This document shows positions 8,427-16,538 of a stretch of DNA of 64,000 bases, in pieces. Source of the DNA: Actinocorallia populi (lineage in GTDB: Bacteria > Actinomycetota > Actinomycetes > Streptosporangiales > Streptosporangiaceae). Each line of letters starts with the position of its first letter. Positions within the stretch are counted from its first letter, which is position 1. A program made the position numbers and the translations under genes. The notes beneath the pieces are model-generated. The model ran no database searches, was not told where the DNA came from, and worked only from the letters and a program-made list of their open reading frames with translations. The DNA lies in contig NZ_PVZV01000008.1 in assembly GCF_002995495.1 (NCBI RefSeq), positions 248,001 through 312,000 of the forward strand. The letters run 5' to 3'.

Positions 8427-9145
8427 ACCTTGCCGAACTGCCCGAGGACGTCTGCCCCTATCCCCGCGTCTTCGTGACGGTCAGCGGGGCGCACCTGTAC
8501 GGGTTCCCCTCGCGGGACTCCGACCTGGACCTCAGGGGCGTGCACCTCCTGCCGCCCGAGGAGGTGGTCGGGCTCGTCCAGGGGCCGGAGACCCTCACCT
8601 GGATGTCGCAGGACCGCCAGACCGACCTGGTCACCCACGACCTGCTCAAGTTCTGCCGCCTCCTGCGCAAGCGGAACGGCTACGTCCTGGAGCAGCTCCT
8701 GTCGCCCCTGGTGCGGGAGACGACCCCCGTCCACGAGGAGCTCATCGCCCTGGCCCCGCGCCTGCTCACCAGCCACCACGCCCACCACTACCTGGGCTTC
8801 GCCCGCACCCAGTGGCGGCTGCACGAGAAGACCGGCGAGCTCAAGCCCCTGCTCTACACCTTCCGGGTGCTGCTCACCGGGATCCACCTGATGCGGACGG
8901 GCGAGGTCCTGTGCGACCTGAACGAGCTGGAGGGCGGCCCGGCGTACCTGCCGGAGCTGATCGGGCTCAAGCGCTCCGCCGAGCACGTCGCGGCGCCCGC
9001 CGGGGACTTCGCGCCGGACGTGGCGGCGCTGCTGGCCCGGCTGGAGGACGAGCGCGCCGCCTCGCGGCTGCCCGAGGAGCCGCGGGACGGCGCGGCCCTG
9101 CACGACCTCGTCGTCCGGATCCGGCTGGCGGAAAGGGGGGACTGA
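8423..9145 (+). CDS. Pol-beta-superfamily nucleotidyltransferase (COG3541-like), copy 2
   Basis: A 240-residue paralogue of the preceding gene. The active-site region reads SGAHLYGFPSRDSDLDLRG, so the Gly-Ser of the family is Gly-Ala (Gly22-Ala23) while the acidic pair Asp34 and Asp36 is kept. Conserved helices include GYVLEQLLSPLV and HHYLGFARTQW. The GTG start is embedded in GTGA over the stop of copy 1 and has a GGAGGAGGG ribosome-binding site. The changed serine may alter nucleotide choice or activity; the substrate is unknown. Confidence 0.88.
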   Translation: MNLAELPEDVCPYPRVFVTVSGAHLYGFPSRDSDLDLRGVHLLPPEEVVGLVQGPETLTWMSQDRQTDLVTHDLLKFCRLLRKRNGYVLEQLLSPLVRETTPVHEELIALAPRLLTSHHAHHYLGFARTQWRLHEKTGELKPLLYTFRVLLTGIHLMRTGEVLCDLNELEGGPAYLPELIGLKRSAEHVAAPAGDFAPDVAALLARLEDERAASRLPEEPRDGAALHDLVVRIRLAERGD

Positions 9146-9160
9146 CCGCCCGGAGCCGTG

Positions 9161-9174
9161 CTTGAATGTTCAAG
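9161..9174. other. Short palindrome at convergent gene junction
   Basis: CTTGAATGTTCAAG is a near-perfect palindrome (6-bp arms, 2-base centre) in the 45-bp gap between the nucleotidyltransferase pair and the LacI gene that ends the maltose operon. It could be a protein site or part of a weak bidirectional terminator. Confidence 0.3.
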
Positions 9175-9190
9175 TAAACGGCGCCGGAGG

Positions 9191-10228
9191 TCAGCCGCCG
9201 TCCACCGGGCCCGTCCGGGCAACGGGCCCGGTGGACCTGCGCACCACCAGCTCGGGCCGGTACAGCAGCTCGCCGCGCGGCACCCGGTTGCCGCCCAGCT
9301 CCTCCAGCAGGTAGCCGACCGCGGTCATGCTCATCTCGCGGACGGGCTGGCGGATCGTGGTGAGCGGCGGGTCCAGGTAGGGCACCAGCGGGGAGTCGTC
9401 GAACCCCACCACCGACACGTCCTCGGGCACCCGCAGGCCGCGCTGCCGGGCGGCGCGGATCACGCCGATCGCCAGGATGTCGCTGCCGCAGCAGATCGCG
9501 GTGCAGCCCTGGTCCAGCAGCCGGGAGGCCGCCGCCTGGCCGCCCTCCACGGTGAACAGCGAGGGCGTGATCAGCTCGTCGGCCGCCGCGGCGTCCATGC
9601 CCAGACCCGCCGCCAGGGCCCTGCGGAAGCCCTCGGCCTTGCGGATGGAGGGCACGAACCGCTCCTGGCCGAGCGCCAGCCCGATCCGGGTGTGGCCGAG
9701 CGAGATCAGGTGCTCCACGCCCAGCTCGATCGATGCGCCGTCGTCGTTGGAGATGAACGGCGCGTCGACGCCCTCCCGGTAGCCGTTGACCAGGACCAGC
9801 GGCAGCCCGCGGTCGGTCAGCCTGGTGTAGCGGTCCAGCGTGGCGGTGGAGTCGGCGTGCATGCCGCTGACCACGATGATCCCCGCGACGCCGCGCTCCA
9901 GCAGGAGGTCGGTGTAGTCGTCCTCGCGGATCCCGCCGGGGGTCTGGGTGCACAGCACCGCGGTGTACCCGGACGTGGCCAGCGCCGTCTCGATCACCTG
10001 GGCGAACACCGGGAACACCGGGTTGGTCAGCTCCGGGACGATCAGCCCGATGAGCCCCGCCCGCTGCGGGCGCAGCCGCGGCGGGCGCTCGTACCCCAGG
10101 ACGTCCAGCGCGGTGAGCACCGACTGCCGCGTCACGGTGGAGACGTTCGGCTTGCCGTTGAGCACCCGGCTCACGGTCGCCTCACTGACCCCCGCCTGCG
10201 CCGCGATGTCGGACAACCGTGTCGCCAT
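9191..10228 (-). CDS. LacI family regulator of the alpha-glucoside operon (MalR-like)
   Basis: A 345-residue repressor. The LacI helix-turn-helix (LSDIAAQAGVSEATVSRVL, residues 5-23) is followed by an effector-binding domain. It is the last gene of the minus-strand sugar operon, 10 bases after the GH13 gene, and should be the local regulator of that operon. The ATG at 10228 begins just before the DNA-binding domain. The likely targets are the CTTGCAAG-type repeats upstream of the binding-protein gene; the ROK protein is the competing candidate. Confidence 0.92.
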   Translation of the reverse strand: MATRLSDIAAQAGVSEATVSRVLNGKPNVSTVTRQSVLTALDVLGYERPPRLRPQRAGLIGLIVPELTNPVFPVFAQVIETALATSGYTAVLCTQTPGGIREDDYTDLLLERGVAGIIVVSGMHADSTATLDRYTRLTDRGLPLVLVNGYREGVDAPFISNDDGASIELGVEHLISLGHTRIGLALGQERFVPSIRKAEGFRRALAAGLGMDAAAADELITPSLFTVEGGQAAASRLLDQGCTAICCGSDILAIGVIRAARQRGLRVPEDVSVVGFDDSPLVPYLDPPLTTIRQPVREMSMTAVGYLLEELGGNRVPRGELLYRPELVVRRSTGPVARTGPVDGG

Positions 10229-10238
10229 GGGCCTCAAT

Positions 10239-11852
10239 CTACCGCCCACGCGGGCCGCCCTCGGGTTCGATCCACCAGACGGCACTGTCGGCGGGCAGCC
10301 ACACCACGTCGCCCTCGCGCCGGAAGCCGCCGCTGGCCAGCACGACCTCGCCGGCGCAGGGCAGGGCGACCTCCTCGCCGGTGAGGTTGACCTGGCAGTG
10401 GAAGCCCGGCTCGCGGCGCAGGGACAGCGTGCCCTCGGGGCAGGGCTCCCAGGCCAGCGAGCCGTCGCCGAGCGCCGGGTGCTCGCGCCGGAAGGCCAGG
10501 GCGGCGGTGTAGAGGGACAGCGTGGAGGACGGGTCGGCGCGCTGGGCCTCGACGGTCAGGCCGCTCCAGGCGGGCGGGATCGGCAGCCAGGTGCCCTCGC
10601 ACTCGCCGAACCCGAACGGGGGCAGCTCGCCCGACCAGGGCAGCGGCACCCGGCAGCCGTCGCGCCCGGCGTCCGCGCCCCGGCCGAGCTGCGGGTCGGT
10701 CAGGAACTCCGGCGGGAGGTCGAGCACCTCGGGCAGCCCCAGCTCCTCGCCCTGGTACACGTACGCCGAGCCCGGCAGGGCCAGCATGAGCAGCGCCGCG
10801 GCGCGGGCCCGCCGCAGGCCGGCCTCGCCGCCGCCGTAGCGGGTGACGTGGCGGCGCACGTCGTGGTTGGACAGCACCCACGTGGACGGGGCGCCCACGG
10901 AGCCGTCCGACGCCAGCGAGAGGTCGATGACCTCGCGCAGGGAGCCGGCGTCCCAGTCGGCGCCCAGGAAGAAGAAGTTGAACGCCTGGTGCAGCTCGTC
11001 CGGGCGGACGTACCGGGCGAGCCGCTCGGTGGTGGGCGCCCACGCCTCGGCGACGCCGATCCGGTTCCCGGGGTAGGAGTCCAGCAGCCGCCGCCAGGAG
11101 CGGTGGATCTCGTGGACCCCGTCCTGGTCGAAGTAGGGCAGCGGGTCGTTGCCCAGCATCCGCGACTGGTCGGGGCGCCCGACGTCCGGCAGGCCCGCGG
11201 CCTTGATCATGCCGTGCGCGACGTCGATGCGGAAGCCGTCCGCGCCCAGGTCGAGCCAGAACCGCAGGACGTCCTCGAACTCCGCGCGGACCTCGGGGTT
11301 CTCCCAGTTGAGGTCGGGCTGCTCGGGCGCGAACAGGTGCAGGTACCACTGGCCGTCGGCGACCCGGGTCCAGGCGGGGCCGCCGAAGACCGACTCCCAG
11401 TCGTTGGGCGGCTCCTCGCCCCTGCCGTCGCGGAAGATGTAGCGCTCGCGGGCGGCGGCGTCGCCCGCCAGCGCCTCCTGGAACCAGGCGTGCCGGTCGG
11501 AGGTGTGGTTGGGCACGATGTCGACGATGATCCGCAGGCCGAGCCCGTGGGCGTCGCGGATGAGGGCTCGGGCGTCGTCCAGGTCGCCGAACAGCGGGTC
11601 CACCCGCCGGTAGTCGGCCACGTCGTACCCGAAGTCGGCCATCGGCGAGGCGAAGAACGGCGTCAGCCACACGGCGTCCACGCCCAGCGCCGCCAGGTAC
11701 GGCAGGCGGGCCCGGACGCCGGGCAGGTCGCCGATCCCGTCGCCGTTCCCGTCCGCGAAGCTGCGGACGTAGACCTGGTAGATCACCGCGTCGCGCCACC
11801 AGCGGTCGGTCTCGCGCGCGGTGCTCCGGACGCTGTCTGTCTGAGCGGTCAT
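10239..11852 (-). CDS. GH13 alpha-glucosidase (oligo-1,6-glucosidase-like)
   Basis: A 537-residue cytoplasmic glycoside hydrolase of family 13. The catalytic triad is visible: nucleophile Asp210 in DGFRIDVAHG, acid/base Glu269 in GVAEAW, and Asp331 in LSNHD. DIVPNHTS (residues 111-118) is conserved region I. There is no signal peptide, so it should split maltose, isomaltose or related oligosaccharides after import by the neighbouring ABC transporter. It lies 46 bases downstream of the second permease gene and 10 bases upstream of the LacI gene. Exact linkage preference cannot be read from the sequence with confidence. Confidence 0.94.
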   Translation of the reverse strand: MTAQTDSVRSTARETDRWWRDAVIYQVYVRSFADGNGDGIGDLPGVRARLPYLAALGVDAVWLTPFFASPMADFGYDVADYRRVDPLFGDLDDARALIRDAHGLGLRIIVDIVPNHTSDRHAWFQEALAGDAAARERYIFRDGRGEEPPNDWESVFGGPAWTRVADGQWYLHLFAPEQPDLNWENPEVRAEFEDVLRFWLDLGADGFRIDVAHGMIKAAGLPDVGRPDQSRMLGNDPLPYFDQDGVHEIHRSWRRLLDSYPGNRIGVAEAWAPTTERLARYVRPDELHQAFNFFFLGADWDAGSLREVIDLSLASDGSVGAPSTWVLSNHDVRRHVTRYGGGEAGLRRARAAALLMLALPGSAYVYQGEELGLPEVLDLPPEFLTDPQLGRGADAGRDGCRVPLPWSGELPPFGFGECEGTWLPIPPAWSGLTVEAQRADPSSTLSLYTAALAFRREHPALGDGSLAWEPCPEGTLSLRREPGFHCQVNLTGEEVALPCAGEVVLASGGFRREGDVVWLPADSAVWWIEPEGGPRGR

Positions 11853-11898
11853 GAAGAAGTCCCCCCGGGGATAGGAGCGGTCTGGGAGTGCGGCAGGG

Positions 11899-12717
11899 CT
11901 ACTTGACGCCGCCTGCGGTGAGGCCCGCGACGATCCGGCGCTGGAAGACGAGCACCAGGACCACCAGCGGCACCGTCACCACCACGGCGGCGGCCATCTG
12001 GGTGCCGAAGGGCTGGTCGAACCCGCTGACGCCGGTGAACTTGGCGATGGCGACCGTGGCGGTCTGCATCTCTTTCTCGTTGACCATGCTGAAGGCGATG
12101 ATGAATTCGTTCCAGGCCATGATGAACACGATGATGGCGGTCGTGAAAACCCCCGGCGCGGCCAGAGGAATGATGATTTTGCGGAAGGCCTGGCCGCGGG
12201 AGCAGCCGTCGATCATCGCCGCCTGCTCCAGCTCGAACGGCAGCTGGCGGAAGAAGACCGTGAGGTTCCAGACGGCCAGCGGCAGGGCGAAGCCCAGGCT
12301 GGGCACGACCATCGCCTGGTAGGTGTTGATCCAGTCGATCTCGGTGAACAGTTTGAGCAGCGGCACCACCTGGGAGATGCCGGGGAACATGGAGGTCGCC
12401 ATGATGACGCCGAGCACCGCGTTCTTGCCGCGGAAGTCCAGGCGGGCCAGCGTGTAGGCGGTGAAGACCCCGATGAGGAGGGTCAGCACGGTGGTCGCGC
12501 CGGCGACCAGCAGGCTGTTGGCCAGCGCCCGGACGAACTCGTTGCCCGGGGCGAAGACCGCCTCCAGGTTCTCGGTGGACCACGGCGACGGCCACGGGCC
12601 GGAGTCGAACTGGTCGGACGGCCGGCGGAACGCCGAGACGACCATCCAGTAGAACGGCGCCAGGCAGAAGACCAGGATGAGGGCGACGCCCAGGTAGGGC
12701 AGAGCCTTACGCCTCAC
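11899..12717 (-). CDS. Sugar ABC transporter permease, MalG-like
   Basis: A 272-residue inner-membrane permease with about six transmembrane helices and the EAA loop (ELEQAAMIDGCSRGQAFRKI) that docks the ATPase. It starts with GTG 12717, overlapping the stop of the MalF-like gene as GTGA and preceded by AAGGAGGTGG on the minus strand. No ATPase gene is in this operon, so it presumably uses a shared MsiK-type ATPase, as is usual in actinomycetes. A much longer in-frame extension upstream is the MalF gene read out of frame and is not used. Confidence 0.93.
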   Translation of the reverse strand: MRRKALPYLGVALILVFCLAPFYWMVVSAFRRPSDQFDSGPWPSPWSTENLEAVFAPGNEFVRALANSLLVAGATTVLTLLIGVFTAYTLARLDFRGKNAVLGVIMATSMFPGISQVVPLLKLFTEIDWINTYQAMVVPSLGFALPLAVWNLTVFFRQLPFELEQAAMIDGCSRGQAFRKIIIPLAAPGVFTTAIIVFIMAWNEFIIAFSMVNEKEMQTATVAIAKFTGVSGFDQPFGTQMAAAVVVTVPLVVLVLVFQRRIVAGLTAGGVK

Positions 12718-13712
12718 GCCGCCACCTCCTTTCCGGTCTGCTCGGGTTTCCTCGACCGCGCCTCGCCGATGACGTCGGCGCCCAGCACCTTGACGAAGGT
12801 GTAGGCGATCACCGCGATGTAGAGGAACAGGATCGTGGCGTAGGCGGTGGCCACGCCGTAGCGCAGGTTCCCCGCCTCCATCCACGCGAGCATCGACAGG
12901 GTCTCGACGGAGTCCTTGTTGGCGCCGACGAGGACGAAGGGCAGGTCGAACATGCGCAGGGTGTCGAGCATGCGGAAGAGCACGGCGACGACCAGTGCGG
13001 GCCTGACCAGCGGCAGGGTGATCAGGCGGAACTGCTGCCAGGCGCTCGCGCCGTCCACCTTGGCGGCCTCGTAGACGTCCTTGGGGATCATCTGCAGTCC
13101 GGCCAGCACCAGCAGGCCGATGAACGGCGAGGTCTTCCACACCTCGGCGACGACGATCGCGAGCTTGGAGGCGATGCCGTCGGCGGTCCACAGGATCTCC
13201 TGTCCCAGCAGGGTGTTGGCGACCCCGTCCGGCTGGAAGATCCACCGCCACAGCAGGCCGGACATGGCGGTCGGCACCGCCCAGGGCACCAGCACGCTCG
13301 CCCGGATCAGCGCCCGGCCGCGCAGCGCCTGGTGCATGATCAGCGCCAGCCCGACGCCGATCGCCGTCTCCAGGACGACGGCCGTGACGGTGAAGAACGT
13401 GGTGTTGGAGAAGGCGTTCCAGAACGCCTCCCCGCGCTCGCCGCTGAACAGCGCGGCGTAGTTGTCCAGGCCGACGAACCGCTCGCCCTCGATGACGAAG
13501 CCGTTCTCGTCCAGCCCTTCGGCCTGGGCGAACAGGGACTCCCGGATGCCCGAGAGCACCGGGTAGCCGACGACGAGCGCCAGCACCAGGAAGGTGGGGG
13601 AGAGCAGGAGCAGCGCCAGGCGCCGCGAGGTGTTGCGCGCCTGGCCGCCCGGCCGGGGAGCCCGCGCCGGGCGGGCGGCGCCGCCGGGGGACTTGTCGAG
13701 GATGGTCGCCAT
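12714..13712 (-). CDS. Sugar ABC transporter permease, MalF-like
   Basis: A 332-residue permease with a cytoplasmic N-terminus rich in arginine and proline, then about six transmembrane helices; the first is LALLLLSPTFLVLALVVGYP. The EAA loop is DVYEAAKVDGASAWQQFRLI. ATG 13712 is chosen because the more upstream frame adds only a low-complexity segment. It partners the MalG-like protein. A GC-rich hairpin separates it from the binding-protein gene, which probably sets unequal transcript levels. Confidence 0.93.
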   Translation of the reverse strand: MATILDKSPGGAARPARAPRPGGQARNTSRRLALLLLSPTFLVLALVVGYPVLSGIRESLFAQAEGLDENGFVIEGERFVGLDNYAALFSGERGEAFWNAFSNTTFFTVTAVVLETAIGVGLALIMHQALRGRALIRASVLVPWAVPTAMSGLLWRWIFQPDGVANTLLGQEILWTADGIASKLAIVVAEVWKTSPFIGLLVLAGLQMIPKDVYEAAKVDGASAWQQFRLITLPLVRPALVVAVLFRMLDTLRMFDLPFVLVGANKDSVETLSMLAWMEAGNLRYGVATAYATILFLYIAVIAYTFVKVLGADVIGEARSRKPEQTGKEVAA

Positions 13713-13735
13713 GGGTCTCTCTCTCGAGCTCCGGG

Positions 13736-13764
13736 CCGGGGCAGGGGCGGCGCCCCCGCCCCGG
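13736..13764 (-). other. Intercistronic hairpin between binding protein and permease genes
   Basis: An 11-bp GC stem with one bulged base (CCGGGGC plus GGGG pairing with their complements) in the 59-bp gap. Such structures usually protect the upstream binding-protein transcript or partly terminate it, giving more binding protein than permease. Confidence 0.6.
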
Positions 13765-13771
13765 CGGGGGC

Positions 13772-15061
13772 TCACGGGGTGAGGGTCTCGAGCTTGGCCT
13801 GCAGGTCGGTCAGCGCCTGCTCGGTCGTGGTCTCACCGGTGAGGGCGCCGTAGGCGGCCTCCTGGACGGCGGTGGTGACGTCGCCGTACTTGACGGCCTT
13901 CGGACGGCCCTTGGCGTTCTCGATGGCCGTCTTCAGCGCGGGCATGTACGGGAACTTCTTCACGATGTCGGGGTCTTCGTAAAGCGCGGCGACGGAAGGC
14001 GCCTTGCCGATGACCAAAGCGTTGGCCTTCTGCACCTCGGCGCTGGACATGTACTTGAGGAAGTCCAGCGCGGTGGCCTTGTTTTTGGCGAAGGCCGAGA
14101 TGGCGAAGTTGTGGCCGCCCAGCGTGGACACGCCCGGTCCGCTGGAACCGGGCAGCGGCGCCACGTCGAACCTGCCGACGACCTTGGACGCCTTCGGGTC
14201 GGTGGCCGAGGCGTACTGGTAGGGCCACTGGCGGTGGAAGATCAGCTTGCCGCCGATGAAGTCGGCGCGGCCGAGCTCCTCGGTGTAGGTGATGGCCTTC
14301 TTGTCGATGTGGCCGTCCTTGAAGGCGTTGACCAGCACGTCCAGGCCGGCCTTGGCCTCGGGGGTGTTCACGGCCGGCTTGCCGGACTCGTCCACGACCG
14401 AGCCGCCGGCGCCGTGGATGGCCTCGGAGGCGTTGACGGTCAGGCCCTCGTACTTGTCGAACTGGCCGGCGTAGCAGTCGAGGTCCTTCGCCTCGGAGAC
14501 CTTGTCCCTGATGGTGTCGCAGGCGGCGAACAGCTCGCTCCAGGTGGTGGGCGCCTTCTCGATGCCCGCCTTCTCCAGCAGGTCCTTGCGGTAGTACAGC
14601 AGGCCCGCGTCGGAGTCCATCGGCAGCGCGTACAGCTTGTCCATGTACCGGCCGGTGTCGACGGTGGGCTTCAGCAGCTTGTCGAGGCCGAGGCCGGCCT
14701 CGGGCAGCTCCTCCACCCAGCGGTTGGCGGCGAACTCGGCGGTCCAGACGACGTCGAGGTTGAGGACGGTGTAGGCGTCCGACTTCGTCTGGGCGTTCTG
14801 GATCATCTGCTGGCGCTGCTCGTCCGCCTTGTCGGAGAGCTCGATGAGCCGCACCGGCTCCTGCGGGTGCGCGGCGTTCCAGTCGTCTATCTGCTTCTGC
14901 AGGTTGCCGGAGGTGTCCTTGCCGCTGACGAAGGTGATCTCACCCCGTCCCTCGAGCGTGGCCGCCTTCTCGGTGTCCTTGCCGCCGTCACTGCCTCCAC
15001 CGCAGGCGGTGAGCACGAGCGCGAGACCGACGGCCGCGCCGGTCAAGGGGATGCGCCGCAT
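13772..15061 (-). CDS. Sugar ABC transporter substrate-binding lipoprotein, MalE-like
   Basis: A 429-residue family-1 extracellular solute-binding protein. The signal peptide ends in the lipobox LTAC, giving lipid attachment at Cys20, followed by a GGGSDGG linker. The mature part has the MalE-type fold pattern (e.g. MDSDAGLLYYRKDLL and KLIFHRQWPYQYAS). It is the first gene of the operon binding protein-permease-permease-GH13-LacI, so the imported sugar should be an alpha-glucoside such as maltose or trehalose. ATG 15061 has a GGAGGAAAG ribosome-binding site. Clustered CTTGCA repeats lie directly upstream. Confidence 0.94.
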   Translation of the reverse strand: MRRIPLTGAAVGLALVLTACGGGSDGGKDTEKAATLEGRGEITFVSGKDTSGNLQKQIDDWNAAHPQEPVRLIELSDKADEQRQQMIQNAQTKSDAYTVLNLDVVWTAEFAANRWVEELPEAGLGLDKLLKPTVDTGRYMDKLYALPMDSDAGLLYYRKDLLEKAGIEKAPTTWSELFAACDTIRDKVSEAKDLDCYAGQFDKYEGLTVNASEAIHGAGGSVVDESGKPAVNTPEAKAGLDVLVNAFKDGHIDKKAITYTEELGRADFIGGKLIFHRQWPYQYASATDPKASKVVGRFDVAPLPGSSGPGVSTLGGHNFAISAFAKNKATALDFLKYMSSAEVQKANALVIGKAPSVAALYEDPDIVKKFPYMPALKTAIENAKGRPKAVKYGDVTTAVQEAAYGALTGETTTEQALTDLQAKLETLTP

Positions 15062-15135
15062 GGTGCTTTCCTCCAGATCGATCAGGGGGTGCCGTCCGGG
15101 GGGTGTCCGGACGGTGGCCCGGACGCTAGCAACGT

Positions 15136-15282
15136 CTTGCAAGTATGTAAATGGTTTGCAGCAACTTGCAGAAAGATTTGTGACACTGCTGTGATGAGGG
15201 CAGGGCGAGGCAGGCAGGCGAGGGGAGAAGGCCGGGCGGACGCGCCGGTAAGCCTTGCAAGAGCTGCAAGAAAAGTTGCAAG
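15136..15282. promoter_or_regulatory. Clustered CTTGCAAG/CTTGCAG operator-like repeats
   Basis: Six related heptamer/octamer sites in two groups: CTTGCAAG 15136-15143, TTTGCAG 15155-15161, CTTGCAG 15165-15171; and CTTGCAAG 15254-15261, CTGCAAG 15264-15270, GTTGCAAG 15275-15282. Spacing within groups is about 10 or 19-20 bases, that is, whole helical turns. They fill the 238-bp gap between the ROK gene and the binding-protein gene. Similar CTTGCAG repeats are described, from memory, near Streptomyces maltose and amylase genes. The MalR-like LacI protein or the ROK protein is the likely reader. Confidence 0.7.
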
Positions 15283-15299
15283 AAGCTCGTCGGAGCCGG

Positions 15300-16412
15300 T
15301 CAGAGCACCGGGGTGGAGTCCTGGGAGCTGTGCGCGGCGCGCAGGGCGGCGTCGACGGCGCCGGGGGAGAGGATGTGGTCGAGGATCATGGTGGCGCAGC
15401 CGAGGAGGCCCGCGTCGTCGCCGAGGAGGCTGGGCTCGATGCGCAGCCTGCGGGTGGCCACGGCCGCGGCCTTCTGGTAGACGGTCTCGCGCACGCCCGC
15501 GATGAGGTTCTTGCCCGCCAGGTCGCCGCCGAGGACGACCAGGGCCGGGTTCAGCACGTTGATGGAGGCGGCGACGACCTCGCCGATCCGGCGGCCCGCG
15601 TCGCGCAGCACGGCCACCGCCTCCAGGTCGCCCGCACGGGCCAGGGCCGCCAGTTCCGGCAGGTTCGCGGCACGGCCGCCCAGCTGGGCCAGCAGCGCGG
15701 CGCCGCCCGCGACGGTCTCGACGCAGCCCACGGTCCCGCAGCCGCACAGCAGCCCGTCCGGGACGGAGATGTGCCCGATCTCCCCGGCCGAGCCGTAGGC
15801 GCCCCGCTGCAGGCGCCCGCCGGAGACGATGCCGGCTCCTATGCCGGTGGAGGCCTTGACGAACAGGAGGTCGTCCACGTCGTGGCGGAGCCGGTGCTCG
15901 CCCAGCGCCATGACGTTGACGTCGTTGTCGATGCACACCGGAACCGGGTAGCGCTCGGCGACCGCGGCGACGACCGGCTCGTGCTCGGCCGACGCGCCGG
16001 GCACGGCGATGCCCACCCCGCGCACCGGGCCCTGCTCCAGGGCGCCCCACAGGTCGAGGACGGCGCCGATGCCCGCCTCGGGGCCGCCGTCCACGTCGAC
16101 CGGCCCCTGGCTCAGGATCGTGCCCGCCAGGTCGCAGACGGCCAGGTGGCCGTGGGTGTGGCCGAGGGAGGCGACCAGGACGGTGCCGCCCGCGCCGTTG
16201 AACTCCAGCCGCGCCGCGGGCCGCCCGCCGCTGGACACGCCCGGGCTCTCGGTCACCAGACCGGCGTCCAGCAGCTCGTTCACCCGCTGCCCGATCACGG
16301 GCCGGGACAGGCCGGTGACGCGGGCCAGCTCCGCGCGGGTGTGGAGCCCCTCCTCCCGGATGAGGCGCAGGATCTCCCCGGTGGTGGCGGCAACTCCGGT
16401 CACTCTCGGCAT
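15300..16412 (-). CDS. ROK family transcriptional regulator
   Basis: A 370-residue protein with an N-terminal MarR-like winged helix (TRAELARVTGLSRPVIGQRV, near residues 25-45) and a C-terminal ROK sugar-kinase-like domain. The ROK zinc motif CGCGTVGCVET and GEIGH are intact. It lies upstream of, and on the same strand as, the alpha-glucoside operon, and is divergent from edd. It could therefore coordinate sugar uptake with Entner-Doudoroff metabolism, sensing a sugar or sugar phosphate. Whether the ROK domain still phosphorylates sugar is not known. Confidence 0.9.
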   Translation of the reverse strand: MPRVTGVAATTGEILRLIREEGLHTRAELARVTGLSRPVIGQRVNELLDAGLVTESPGVSSGGRPAARLEFNGAGGTVLVASLGHTHGHLAVCDLAGTILSQGPVDVDGGPEAGIGAVLDLWGALEQGPVRGVGIAVPGASAEHEPVVAAVAERYPVPVCIDNDVNVMALGEHRLRHDVDDLLFVKASTGIGAGIVSGGRLQRGAYGSAGEIGHISVPDGLLCGCGTVGCVETVAGGAALLAQLGGRAANLPELAALARAGDLEAVAVLRDAGRRIGEVVAASINVLNPALVVLGGDLAGKNLIAGVRETVYQKAAAVATRRLRIEPSLLGDDAGLLGCATMILDHILSPGAVDAALRAAHSSQDSTPVL

Positions 16413-16471
16413 TCTTCAAGTGAACCATGTCGGAGAGGCTTGTTCCGCGTGACTTTTGTAATTTTTCCTAC

Positions 16472-16500
16472 TTAAGTCCGCTGTGATCTCTTGCTAAGGT
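16472..16500 (+). promoter_or_regulatory. Candidate edd promoter
   Basis: TTAAGT at 16472-16477 and TAAGGT at 16495-16500 with 17 bases between them fit an actinomycete housekeeping-type promoter, 39 bases upstream of the edd ATG. It lies in a local AT-rich patch in the divergent ROK-edd gap. Confidence 0.4.
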
Positions 16501-16538
16501 AGGCCTCCGGTTCTTCTATCTGCCCCGGGAGACTTTCA

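Noticed and set aside
11899-13251. 450-residue permease frame
   Set aside because: The first 178 residues are the MalF-like gene read in another frame; the GTG at 12717 has a strong ribosome-binding site and starts a complete MalG-like protein.
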